From: a virus
Virus record (IMG/VR): IMGVR_UViG_3300032307_000731
Span: 1-64,000 of that record
Reading direction: 5' to 3' (one strand)
DNA: 64,000 nt
Positions 24,561 to 33,390 of this stretch are shown in pieces. Numbering within the stretch: position 1 is the first letter of the stretch; every line of letters begins with the position of its first letter. The notes under the pieces were generated by a model. It worked only from the letters and a program-made list of their open reading frames with translations, searched no databases and was not told the origin of the DNA. The position numbers were made by a program, and so were the translations under genes.

Positions 24561-25349
24561 TTAATTGAATTTTGGTATATTTCTAAATAGTGTATCTAAA
24601 TAATTTTTATGGTCTGAATATGGTCTACACGAATGACATTCAATATAATAGTTATTTTGTAAATGATGAAAATCGTATTGAGGTTCATATACTCTAAAAC
24701 ATTCAATTCTTCGTTTAACAAGTTCTTCAGACTTACTAAAAGACTTAATAATGTGTTTTTTTTCATAATTGTATAATACAGATGAGCTATATCCTTCATC
24801 GGTTCCCCATCCATCTCCCCACATTGTTTTAACATTTAAGTTTTTAATTTTTAAAATCTCAGATTCAAAAGAATCTTCAAATTTATAAATTTCATTAAAT
24901 ACAGAACCTTTAGATATATGATAAGCGGAAGGACTAAAACCTCCCAAACTCCAATCATATTTTGTTTGATTTGTTTTGACATAATGGTCATCAGTCAACA
25001 TTACATAATCATTCTCATTAACATTTTCAATTACATCTTTTAAGAAATAAGTTCCCAAAGGTATTTGGTCAATACCCATTAATATACAAGTTTCATTTAG
25101 AAAAAATTTTGTATAATAAAAAAGTGCCCAAGTATATTGCCAATTACTAACATCATGAACTGATTGTTCAAAAAACACTTCTCCATATTCTTTTGATAGT
25201 CCTAAATTATTGAATTCATCTTCAGTTCCGAAAAACACTAATGTTGGAGTTATTCCAAATTTTTCTTTATATGTGTACGATAATTGATTCCAAAACTCAT
25301 AATAAGTTTTGTCTGTATTTGAGGTTAAAATAACTCTATCTATTTTCAT
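24561..25349 (-). CDS. Glycosyltransferase-like protein, tandem copy 2
   Basis: The protein has 262 residues and is the paralogue of the gene at 23769. Differences are concentrated around residues 62-68, 122-138 and 195-230, leaving long identical runs elsewhere. The same GIDQIPLG motif is present. The pattern suggests a recent duplication with selection or gene conversion shaping the substrate-facing parts. It lies in the minus-strand carbohydrate operon. Confidence 0.65.
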   Translation of the reverse strand: MKIDRVILTSNTDKTYYEFWNQLSYTYKEKFGITPTLVFFGTEDEFNNLGLSKEYGEVFFEQSVHDVSNWQYTWALFYYTKFFLNETCILMGIDQIPLGTYFLKDVIENVNENDYVMLTDDHYVKTNQTKYDWSLGGFSPSAYHISKGSVFNEIYKFEDSFESEILKIKNLNVKTMWGDGWGTDEGYSSSVLYNYEKKHIIKSFSKSEELVKRRIECFRVYEPQYDFHHLQNNYYIECHSCRPYSDHKNYLDTLFRNIPKFN

Positions 25350-25350
25350 T

Positions 25351-26022
25351 TTAATAATAATTGTATTTAATTATATCGTTTGTAAATTTGAAACTTTTGA
25401 TATTTCTTTTTAAAACAACATTTGTTAAAACACTTTGGTCGTGTCTATGGTCTGTAAATCCATCTAAATTATTTTCATTGAATTTATTAGGAGAATCAGT
25501 TAAAATTTGTTCATTTTTACAATAAAAAAACCACTCATTTAATAAATCTATATTTGAATCTGTATTTTTTAAACAAATAATACCCGCTTCAAGCTGAACA
25601 GAATTATAATATTTTTCATCATCACAATTCATAAGAGTAAAACAATCTTTCTTGGTCCAATCACCATTTTTATATCCACGATTAACAAATAAATTATCGT
25701 TCTGTGACATGTGATTATTAATAATATCAAATAAAAGTTTTTCTGGTTTATCACCAGAATCTAAATACAATAAAATTTCATCCGGTTGTAATTTTTTTAA
25801 TTCTTCAATTATTATATATGGTTTCCATAACCAATAACCAAACCCTCTATTCATTGAAAGAATTTTCTGATTTTCTTTCACAAAATCTTCAGAAAAACAT
25901 GTTTCATCTAAATTAATAAAATTATTTAATCCAAGTGATGTTAAATGTTTAATTAAATTTTCTCTACTATTCAAATATCGATTGTTTGCAAATGTCAATA
26001 TTCTAATTTTATCCAAATTCAT
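25351..26022 (-). CDS. Glycosyltransferase-like protein
   Basis: The protein has 223 residues. KIRILTFANNRYLNSRENL starts the fold; GFGYWLWKPYIIIEEL and LLYLDSGDKPE (a DSGD metal-site candidate) follow, then QLEAGIICLKNT and DHRHDQSVLTN near the C-terminus, a pattern seen in small capsule or LPS glycosyltransferases. It is one base from the next gene. Specificity is unknown. Confidence 0.65.
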   Translation of the reverse strand: MNLDKIRILTFANNRYLNSRENLIKHLTSLGLNNFINLDETCFSEDFVKENQKILSMNRGFGYWLWKPYIIIEELKKLQPDEILLYLDSGDKPEKLLFDIINNHMSQNDNLFVNRGYKNGDWTKKDCFTLMNCDDEKYYNSVQLEAGIICLKNTDSNIDLLNEWFFYCKNEQILTDSPNKFNENNLDGFTDHRHDQSVLTNVVLKRNIKSFKFTNDIIKYNYY

Positions 26023-26024
26023 CT

Positions 26025-26792
26025 TTACAATAACTTATACAATTCTTTAGCCCTTTCAGGTGGTAATGGTGATGTTCCGTGAGAATTTAATTGTACATGA
26101 ATCATTAAATTTTGTACTAAAAAAACTTTTAAATTTTTCATAAAATAATAAAAACTCAAAGACCTTTCATGGATATGTCCTGAAAAATTACTTTTAACAA
26201 TGTTATCGAGATGGTCAGCAAACCATTCAATGTAATTTTTTAACTCAGATACTTTCCAAGTGGAATTACTTGAAGAACTCCACATAGTTCTTGGATTATT
26301 ATTTTGAAGATTATTTATCATTTTAGTGATATCAAATCCTGTTTTTTCTCTAACCGAATTAATTAATTCGATACTATATTGTTCTTGTTTAATATATACA
26401 ATGTCTGAAATAATCATAGGGAAATATCCGATAAAATCGAAATCTTTTTTAATCATCTCTTTATTAATATCTACAAATTCAGGGACATAATTAATATCAT
26501 ATTCAAAAAAATTAACATAATCACTGGTTATTAAGTTGTTTTTATGTAATGCATACCATCCGGTAAATGAAGTTAACTTTGGATATTGTTCTATATTATG
26601 TTCTAAATTTCTTACAATAATTAAATTACTTAAATCTTGTATTTTATCATATGGTTTATCCCCTAAAAACACCCATTTAAAATTTTTAAAATCGTTAAAC
26701 TTATTTTTAGATATAAAATCTAATATGATTTCTTGGTCGTGAACAAAAATAAATGTGTCAATCTTTAATTCGTTTTTAATACTTGTTTCCAT
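26025..26792 (-). CDS. Possible glycosyltransferase
   Basis: The protein has 255 residues. IDTFIFVHDQEII and NFKWVFLGDKPYDKI look like alternating strands of a GT-A type fold, with FFEYDINYVPEF as a possible acidic metal site. No firm family match. Its start overlaps the end of the gene at 26765 by 28 bases. The call rests partly on its place among glycosyltransferases. Confidence 0.5.
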   Translation of the reverse strand: METSIKNELKIDTFIFVHDQEIILDFISKNKFNDFKNFKWVFLGDKPYDKIQDLSNLIIVRNLEHNIEQYPKLTSFTGWYALHKNNLITSDYVNFFEYDINYVPEFVDINKEMIKKDFDFIGYFPMIISDIVYIKQEQYSIELINSVREKTGFDITKMINNLQNNNPRTMWSSSSNSTWKVSELKNYIEWFADHLDNIVKSNFSGHIHERSLSFYYFMKNLKVFLVQNLMIHVQLNSHGTSPLPPERAKELYKLL

Positions 26793-28708
26793 TTTTCTAA
26801 TATTTCGTTGTTTGTTAATGGAGACACTTCATGGTCGGTCTCTTCATTTCCGTAAAATTTAGTGTTTGTTAAATAACATTCGTCTTTAACTAAACATGCC
26901 ACTTCACCTTTTGAACTATGATAAACTCTTCCAATTGAATCATACATAGATTGTTTATCTGTTTGATAACCCGACATTTCAACACGAGGGTCATTTAATA
27001 AATCTTTAACTAAATCATTATAATAGTTTTCATCACCTATTTTACCAAATAAAATCACTTTTTCACATCCGTCTTCAAGTGCTCGTTCGATTGATTTATG
27101 AGTTTGTTTTCTATCTTCAATAGTCCCTATCACACCTGCAATTAAATCGACATTTTCTTTTTTAGTGTTTGATGTTAAAGGTTCTTTTAAATTTGGTATT
27201 ATATCATATTCACCATGATAGTCTTCATGGTATTCTCTGTGTTTTTCGTGTAAGAAAATTACTTTATCCCAATGTTGAGGGATTTTACCTACCGGAAACC
27301 ACCATTTTTCATGAGATGCTAATATTACTGTGTCAACAGGTAATCGTGTTTCAGGTCTAACCGCATGAGTTATAACTTTATCTGACGGGTCTAATTTTAA
27401 ATTAGAAATTAAATCTGATTTACATTTATCTAAATGCCAACTATGTGGTCCATAAAACGTACAATCAATACCATTTTCGTTAAATAAATTAGTTAAATTT
27501 ATTAATGCGGTTGTAGAACCACCTCTTTCCGAAAACCCAGTTAATATTTTAACTTTTTGTGTTTTAGGTTTTAACTCGTTTAATGAATTAATAATAACAT
27601 CCCCAAGGTTATTAATTGTATTATCTTTAAATGTTAAATAATTAATTATTGAGTCGTGATAAGGTATTTTATTTTCGTCTTTTATATTGAAAATTTTTGG
27701 AACAAAAGGATATAAAACTTTAATTTTATTTAAATTTTCAAAATTATCTGAAAATATTAAATCATAATTAATATTAGATATTTTATAGTATTGTCCTAAT
27801 TCGGCCTTTATTGTACCATTAGATGTTTTAATCGTAGATTTACCATCACCTAATCTAAAACCAGGTATTTCAGTGTCTTTAAATGATTTTATTCGTAATT
27901 TATTTAAAATTTTAACATTTTCTTTGTTGATGTTATTTGAAATTACAACAATTTCTTTATTAGATTTTGTTAATAATCTAAATTCCTCAATATAATCTAA
28001 GTGATTTTCAATAAAGAACAGAAGTTTTAAATCGTCATTTGAATTTAATTTTATCTTTGAAGGTAAATTATTTTTAAAATTTTCTGAAAATAATTTTCTA
28101 TTTTCATTCCATTGTTCATTTGTTTGACCAATTGACTTATGGGTTATTCGAACATTAAAAACAACACCAACTTCAACTCCTTCTAAAAAATTATTAAAAC
28201 AGAAATTTACATCATAAAAATGAAATCCTTTGACATTTTCGTCAAAAGTTTTTTTAATTCTTGTTTTATCTACACCTATAAATAAACCATCAACAATTAC
28301 TGTTTTCTGTATCTTAATACCAATATCTTCCGAATATCTTGATTCCCATTTTTTTCCATCATTTTCATGGTTTACAATCCCCACCATTTTTGAAGGGTCT
28401 TCCCACCATTGACCAGACTCAGGTAATAACGTTGTTCCCGCAACTCCTAAAATACCATAATTGGTTTTTTGAAATTGTTTTAAAATTTTTTCACCCCACT
28501 TTTTTGAATCAAAATAAATGTCATCGTGACATAATATAACAATATTATTTTTTGATTCGGATAATATTTCATTATAAGTTTGAGACAATGATTTATTTCC
28601 AGTGTTTATTTTTTCAATTACTTCAATGTTTTTTAAACCTGAACTTATTTTTAAGTATTCAATAAATTCAGGGTTATGTTTTCTTGTCGAATATCCTACT
28701 GTTATCAT
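26765..28708 (-). CDS. Two-domain glycosyltransferase (GT-A plus GT-B)
   Basis: The protein has 647 residues. Residues 1-220 form a GT2-like domain: MITVGYSTRKHNPEF, NIVILCHDDIYFDSKKW (DD metal site) and later GFHFYDVNFCFNN. After a variable middle (220-400), the C-terminal part (400-647) is GT-B-like: KILTGFSERGGSTTALINL as an acceptor-side start, then IAGVIGTIEDRKQTH and KVILFGKIGDENYYNDL as the donor-side Rossmann. Such fusions can add two sugars in a row. It is one base from dut. Confidence 0.72.
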   Translation of the reverse strand: MITVGYSTRKHNPEFIEYLKISSGLKNIEVIEKINTGNKSLSQTYNEILSESKNNIVILCHDDIYFDSKKWGEKILKQFQKTNYGILGVAGTTLLPESGQWWEDPSKMVGIVNHENDGKKWESRYSEDIGIKIQKTVIVDGLFIGVDKTRIKKTFDENVKGFHFYDVNFCFNNFLEGVEVGVVFNVRITHKSIGQTNEQWNENRKLFSENFKNNLPSKIKLNSNDDLKLLFFIENHLDYIEEFRLLTKSNKEIVVISNNINKENVKILNKLRIKSFKDTEIPGFRLGDGKSTIKTSNGTIKAELGQYYKISNINYDLIFSDNFENLNKIKVLYPFVPKIFNIKDENKIPYHDSIINYLTFKDNTINNLGDVIINSLNELKPKTQKVKILTGFSERGGSTTALINLTNLFNENGIDCTFYGPHSWHLDKCKSDLISNLKLDPSDKVITHAVRPETRLPVDTVILASHEKWWFPVGKIPQHWDKVIFLHEKHREYHEDYHGEYDIIPNLKEPLTSNTKKENVDLIAGVIGTIEDRKQTHKSIERALEDGCEKVILFGKIGDENYYNDLVKDLLNDPRVEMSGYQTDKQSMYDSIGRVYHSSKGEVACLVKDECYLTNTKFYGNEETDHEVSPLTNNEILEKWKQVLKTN

Positions 28709-28709
28709 A

Positions 28710-29333
28710 CTATATTAATCCTGTACTACCAAATCCATTATCTCCTCTATCACCATCAGTAATATTATCAACTTTAATTAAGTTAACAAATTTTCCATTA
28801 ATTACAGGACATAAAACCGCTTGTGCAATTTTAGTTCCTTTAGGAATCGATACCGATATGTTATTTGTGTTGAAAACAATTACTTTAATTTCACCATTAT
28901 ATCCAGAATCCACAGTTCCTGGGGTGTTTAATACTGTTAACCCTTGATTGATTGCTAACCCACTTTTAGGTCTAACTTGAATTTCAAATTCTTCAGGAAT
29001 TGACAATTTAATACCGGTTGGTACTAATGCTCTACCGAAAGGTTGTAATGTAACTTCCTCTGTTGAGAATAAATCAAATCCTGAATCACTTGGATATGCG
29101 TATTCCGGGAATGTTGCGTCGTCATTAATTAATTCCACTTTAAGTGTTTTACTTTTAAATGCCAACATCATATCTTCATTCATTTCTTCGTAAGTCATAC
29201 CAATTAATTTTTCTAATTCTTCTTGATATTCATCATCGATTTCAATTTCGGCTTGCTCGTGAAGACTTTCCAATTGTTTTTGAATACTTGCCATCATTTC
29301 AGGGTCAAACCCTAATCCATCTAAATTTTGCAT
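28710..29333 (-). CDS. dut: dUTP diphosphatase with acidic N-terminal extension
   Basis: The protein has 207 residues. All five dUTPase motifs are seen: YPSDSGFDLFS (1), RPKSGLAI (2), LNTPGTVDSGYNGEIKV (3), GTKIAQAVLCPV (4) and RGDNGFGSTGL (5). It hydrolyses dUTP to dUMP, protecting phage DNA from uracil and feeding dTMP synthesis. Residues 1-70 are an extra acidic, helical region (EIEIDDEYQEELEKLIGMTY) absent from typical trimeric dUTPases (about 140-150 residues). It overlaps the exonuclease gene by one base. Confidence 0.93.
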   Translation of the reverse strand: MQNLDGLGFDPEMMASIQKQLESLHEQAEIEIDDEYQEELEKLIGMTYEEMNEDMMLAFKSKTLKVELINDDATFPEYAYPSDSGFDLFSTEEVTLQPFGRALVPTGIKLSIPEEFEIQVRPKSGLAINQGLTVLNTPGTVDSGYNGEIKVIVFNTNNISVSIPKGTKIAQAVLCPVINGKFVNLIKVDNITDGDRGDNGFGSTGLI

Positions 29334-30034
29334 TATACTAATTCTTTTAATTTTTTAATTACTTCTACTAACACTTCAACATCTTTCTCACAATATTCGA
29401 CAATACCTTTAATGTCTTTTTTGTCCCAAAACGATTCATGTACTTTATTTCCGGTTACTTCCATATTTTTAGAAGATTCGACCCCTAAACATACACACAT
29501 TAATTCTAATGATGCAATTGACCCATAACCACCATATTGCCAAACTTCTTTTGTATCAAGAGCTTTAATTTCCCATGGTTTTGTATCATGTCCGGGTAAA
29601 ATCTTTGGAGGTAGTAATCCGTTCATTATCATTCTTTTTGCCAAAACAGGAATATCAAAACCTTTAACATTATGACCACAAAGAAAAAAACCTAATTCAC
29701 CTGTACGATAAAGCATTTTTTGAACGTCTTTTAATAGTTCTTTTTCGTCTATGTTACTAAATGATTGCATTTTTGTTTCACCATCAGGTCCGATAAACGC
29801 AACACTTACACAAGCAATCCTTAGAAATTCAGGTACCAATGCTGCTCGGTTAACAAACATTTTTCCCGGACCTTCATCAGCGTCTTCAGGAAATCGTTTT
29901 TGAAACCAATCAAAATATTTTTCAAATTGAAATGAAAGTTCCGGTCTGTTTAAACATAATGATTCCCATGTTGGTTCAATCCCAACTGTCTCAATGTCTA
30001 AAAATAAAATTTTGTTTAATGGTATGTTTATCAT
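29333..30034 (-). CDS. DEDD-family 3'-5' exonuclease
   Basis: The protein has 233 residues of the RNase H-like fold. Exo I is ILFLDIETVG (10-19), Exo II is CGHNVKGFDIPVLAKR, and Exo III is YCEKDVEVLVEV near the C-terminus. The arrangement resembles the predicted PolB-like exonucleases (PF10108). It probably removes nucleotides from DNA 3' ends in repair or recombination; the phage polymerase at 48449 has its own exonuclease domain. Overlaps the next gene by 4 bases. Confidence 0.82.
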   Translation of the reverse strand: MINIPLNKILFLDIETVGIEPTWESLCLNRPELSFQFEKYFDWFQKRFPEDADEGPGKMFVNRAALVPEFLRIACVSVAFIGPDGETKMQSFSNIDEKELLKDVQKMLYRTGELGFFLCGHNVKGFDIPVLAKRMIMNGLLPPKILPGHDTKPWEIKALDTKEVWQYGGYGSIASLELMCVCLGVESSKNMEVTGNKVHESFWDKKDIKGIVEYCEKDVEVLVEVIKKLKELV

Positions 30035-31242
30035 AATATTGATTTATAAAATTCTGCCCTTGATTTTGTTACTATGTTTAAATCGTATTTATCTTTAACG
30101 GTTTCATACAATCTTTCCCCCATGTCTGTTACTAAATTAGGGTTTTTAATTAACTTTTCTATGTTTTTAGCCCAATCTGAATGATTTCTATTTTCGTCGA
30201 CTAACATTGCATTTCCATCAACAAATTCACCATTTTTTAAACAATGTTTTAAATCTAAAGTATAAGGACCGATATTAGATGCAATTAATGCTTTTTTATA
30301 AAATCCTGCCTCAATGACTTTTAATTGAGATTTCATCCTATTAAACATGTGGTTTTTAATTGGGGCCAAAGATACATCAAATTTTGAATAATTTTTAGCA
30401 TAAGAAGTTACGGGTTTTGTCCAAACTCTTAAGTAAGATTCATTAATTTCGTCTTTAAATGATTCTTGATTGTAATTTGTAAGGTATTTTTTATAATTTT
30501 CTGAAATTATTTTATAATCTTGAGTGAATATTTTTTCATATTGTGCCCAAACAGTTTCTTCAGGTCTAATGTCTCTTTTTGTGTGTTCACCTGTTTGAGA
30601 ATTAATTTCAGTTACGGAACCTCGAGTATCGAATCCGCAAAGTACGTATTGTAAATTATCTTTATACTTTATTAATTTACCAAATGACTCGTTTAATAAT
30701 TCAATGTCGTGTAAATGAGAGGAACCACCTAACCATCCAATTCGTAATCTATCTGACTCTAATGTTGGTTCTTTAAATTGAGGTTCATTTGGATTAATTG
30801 CATTTGGTATTACAAATACATTTTTATTTAGTTTTTTGATTTCATCAGCAAATAAAGTTGTTGTAGTTGTAACGTATTTTGATACTTTAAGATTTGCGGT
30901 AATTTTCTCATTAATTTTGTGAAACTTAATAATGTCGTGAATTGGGTGTTCTTTACCGGGCATCCAATAGTCATCGATATCACAAACAGTTATGATATCC
31001 ATAGCATTTAATTTTTGGATTAACTCATGAGCTTTTTCAAAATCAGACCCAATACTTCTATGGAAACTAACAATTTGGTATTGTTTCCAAAAGTTCATAT
31101 CGTCATAAGACGGGTCATAGATGATATCTATATGAAAATCATCTCCATAAAGATTTTGTAAGAAAATGTGAGGGTCAACTGACCTAAATTTACCAACTCC
31201 GGTTCTGTCCGATGGTACTACTAATACTTTTATTTTTGACAT
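30031..31242 (-). CDS. GT-B glycosyltransferase (GT4-like)
   Basis: The protein has 403 residues. KIKVLVVPSDRTGVGKFRSV begins the N-terminal Rossmann domain; VCDIDDYWMPGKEHPIH and FVIPNAINPNEPQF lead to the donor domain with LRIGWLGGSSHLHDIELL, then VSLAPIKNHMFNRMKSQLKV and EAGFYKKALIAS. This is a common pattern of GT4-like enzymes in phages and capsule loci. Position beside nucleic-acid genes shows that carbohydrate and DNA genes share one operon here. Confidence 0.8.
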   Translation of the reverse strand: MSKIKVLVVPSDRTGVGKFRSVDPHIFLQNLYGDDFHIDIIYDPSYDDMNFWKQYQIVSFHRSIGSDFEKAHELIQKLNAMDIITVCDIDDYWMPGKEHPIHDIIKFHKINEKITANLKVSKYVTTTTTLFADEIKKLNKNVFVIPNAINPNEPQFKEPTLESDRLRIGWLGGSSHLHDIELLNESFGKLIKYKDNLQYVLCGFDTRGSVTEINSQTGEHTKRDIRPEETVWAQYEKIFTQDYKIISENYKKYLTNYNQESFKDEINESYLRVWTKPVTSYAKNYSKFDVSLAPIKNHMFNRMKSQLKVIEAGFYKKALIASNIGPYTLDLKHCLKNGEFVDGNAMLVDENRNHSDWAKNIEKLIKNPNLVTDMGERLYETVKDKYDLNIVTKSRAEFYKSIL

Positions 31243-31297
31243 AGTTATATTTTATATTCACTAAAATATAATAATTTATGTCATAGAAAGAAAGTCG

Positions 31298-31918
31298 TTA
31301 GGACAATTTTTTAATTTTTGTTACTTTGCCTTCAAATATGTGTTTACCAACTTTAAAACTAAATGTTTCGTTAGAATTTTCTGAACTTTCGGCAATTAAT
31401 CCGTTTTGTTTTAATGATTTAGTAACGGCCTCGTTAATCATTTTTTGAATTAACTTATAATCAATTCCGGTATTGTTAGTTGGTGGTGATTGAGTCGGAA
31501 CTGATTTTGGTTTTGCTGACTCAGGAATATAACTTCCTTCCGTATTTCCCATTAACCTTCTTGATTTCTCAATTAACTCATTTGACATAGTCATTGTAGG
31601 TGCTTGGTTTGGTTGAGAGATTGGATGTTCCATCATTAATTTTTTAATTTCATCCGGTAATTTTGAATTTTTAATTGCATCAACTGTAGGGACCCCAACT
31701 GGTTTGGTGTTTTCAACAGGTAATGATGAAAGATATGGTTGTGATGATTGTTGTGGACTTTCTTGTAGGAATTCTTGTGGTATGTTATATTTTACATTTG
31801 GCATATCGAATTGTTGAACCATTGGTTGTGATGATGAGTCCATTCTTCTTGGATTATCTGTTTGGGTCATAAGGGCTTTAGCATTTGACATTGCTAATTT
31901 TTGCATTAAATCACTCAT
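31298..31918 (-). CDS. Disordered virion or assembly protein
   Basis: The protein has 206 residues. Residues 1-150 are rich in Pro, Gln, Ser and Met and look disordered. The C-terminal 55 residues are folded: a helix (YKLIQKMINEAVTKSLKQNG) and a small beta hairpin (TFSFKVGKHIFEGKVTKIK). No homologue is named. It heads the small-protein block 31298-34189, which is probably a set of structural or assembly proteins. Confidence 0.5.
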   Translation of the reverse strand: MSDLMQKLAMSNAKALMTQTDNPRRMDSSSQPMVQQFDMPNVKYNIPQEFLQESPQQSSQPYLSSLPVENTKPVGVPTVDAIKNSKLPDEIKKLMMEHPISQPNQAPTMTMSNELIEKSRRLMGNTEGSYIPESAKPKSVPTQSPPTNNTGIDYKLIQKMINEAVTKSLKQNGLIAESSENSNETFSFKVGKHIFEGKVTKIKKLS

Positions 31919-31941
31919 AAGTTTTGAATTTTAATATAATC

Positions 31942-31948
31942 ATAAATA
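31942..31948 (-). promoter_or_regulatory. Candidate late promoter motif TATTTAT
   Basis: On the minus strand TATTTAT ends 23 bases before the start at 31918, in a 61-base gap between two minus-strand genes. Confidence 0.45.
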
Positions 31949-31979
31949 ATATTATGATTTTGTCATCATAAGGTTAAAA

Positions 31980-32612
31980 TTATTTTTGTAATTTGTTTGT
32001 AATTGTTTGTCTTAATGTTGTTTTTTCGGAGTCGGTTAATTTATTACCTGTTTCAGATTCAATTGCAGAATATATTCGTTTAAACGCTTCTGCTGATTTA
32101 GATAAATCAAATCCTCCTTCACCATATTTTTGTGTAAATTCATTTGTTAATGAATCAATAGTTCTATCAATAATGGTGTCAGTATTTGTTTGTTGGAATT
32201 GTTGAGGTATAATAGAAGGTGTTGGTGGAGTGGCAAAGTTTGCAACTATTTCAACAGAAACCATACTTTTATCTCCATTAGGATTAAACCCAGGTCTTAT
32301 TTCTGTAAAAACGTCTGATGTGGGTAGAAAAGTGAATGTTTTATCTAATCTAAAAAGTCTCCATCCTGGTAATGGTTGTGAACCAATTGTTGCGGTGTGA
32401 GATGCCCCCTCTCTTTCCCAAGCACGAACAACACGATTACCGGCTTTACTAACTCCGACACAAACCGGCTCTATAAGTCTTTGACCTTTACCACCCGGTT
32501 CATCACCATCGTAACTAGTACCCATTACTCGTTTGTTCTTGATTGCGTCAATAACACTTTCAATAGATGCTATTTCTAATATTAAACTTTTAAGAGAGCT
32601 TTGTAATTTCAT
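31980..32612 (-). CDS. WYL-like domain protein
   Basis: The protein has 210 residues. The start MKLQSSLKSLILEIAS resembles the terminal tags of other proteins here. Residues 18-100 look like a WYL domain (SH3-like barrel): VIDAIKNKRVMGTSYDGD, LIEPVCVGVSKAGNRVVRAW, and WRLFRLDKTFTF. WYL domains bind ligands or nucleic acids in bacterial regulators. No helix-turn-helix is present. The C-terminal 80 residues are helical. It could sense a ligand or act in the virion; unclear. Confidence 0.55.
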   Translation of the reverse strand: MKLQSSLKSLILEIASIESVIDAIKNKRVMGTSYDGDEPGGKGQRLIEPVCVGVSKAGNRVVRAWEREGASHTATIGSQPLPGWRLFRLDKTFTFLPTSDVFTEIRPGFNPNGDKSMVSVEIVANFATPPTPSIIPQQFQQTNTDTIIDRTIDSLTNEFTQKYGEGGFDLSKSAEAFKRIYSAIESETGNKLTDSEKTTLRQTITNKLQK

Positions 32613-32911
32613 TATAGTTGAAAGTTCGGGTAAGTGTTAGAAGAATTAAATTTATTTATTTTAATTTCATTTTTTCTTTCAACAATATCTGTTGATGTTC
32701 CTGCGTTTACATTATAAACATCAAGAAATGAACCTGTACCTCTACCCATAGAATCTCCATCCGCAACCGCATCTCTATTCACAGAAGAATATTCATTACC
32801 TGCTGCGTTATAATCATTCTTAGGTATTAATTTCGCTCTTTCCATATCAGCAATTGCTGTAAGAGAGTTTTCAACATTTTGGGATAAATCCACAGTAATT
32901 TCGTTTGCCAT
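32612..32911 (-). CDS. Hypothetical small protein of the virion block
   Basis: The protein has 99 residues with Asp, Asn and Ser-rich composition (YSSVNRDAVADGDSMGRGTG). No motif is known. It overlaps the WYL-like gene start by one base and precedes it in the same operon. Probably virion or assembly related from context only. Confidence 0.5.
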   Translation of the reverse strand: MANEITVDLSQNVENSLTAIADMERAKLIPKNDYNAAGNEYSSVNRDAVADGDSMGRGTGSFLDVYNVNAGTSTDIVERKNEIKINKFNSSNTYPNFQL

Positions 32912-32913
32912 AA

Positions 32914-33390
32914 TTATAATTTTGTCATTATTTCATTTATTCTTCGTAAACTTTCAGTAACTGCCTCATCATATCGTTCAACAGTTTTAGAATGTTCTTG
33001 AGATTTTCTTACGTTTGTAAAATCTTTTTTCTCGTGAGAGTCAATGTAAGAATTTTGCATTCCAGTATCCATTTTATTTCGTTTGGTTAAATCTCCAAAC
33101 TCTCTCATTTTTCTTAACTCATCGTTAACCCAATTTTTTATTTCAACACCACCATTTAAAATAAATGAAGGTTCAGTTTGTTTCCCTTTAAAATTGTCAA
33201 AAAAGTTTTTAATTCTTTTTAATTGTTTGTAATCAATATATGTTTTAGTTTGTAATTCTTTGTTTCTGTTAAACCCCTCAGTATTTTCATCGGCACCTTT
33301 AACCATATGAAAAGATTTTTTCATATGTTCCCTTTTATCTTTTGGGAATTCAATTTCTCCTTTGGGTGAATTATATAAATCTTTATTCAC
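32914..33390 (-). CDS. Charged helical hypothetical protein
   Basis: The protein has 158 residues, Lys- and Glu-rich and mostly helical (YKQLKRIKNFFDNFKGKQTE, then EAVTESLRRINEIMTKL). No signal peptide or known motif. It overlaps the upstream gene (33383) by 8 bases. No function can be assigned. Confidence 0.5.
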   Translation of the reverse strand: MNKDLYNSPKGEIEFPKDKREHMKKSFHMVKGADENTEGFNRNKELQTKTYIDYKQLKRIKNFFDNFKGKQTEPSFILNGGVEIKNWVNDELRKMREFGDLTKRNKMDTGMQNSYIDSHEKKDFTNVRKSQEHSKTVERYDEAVTESLRRINEIMTKL

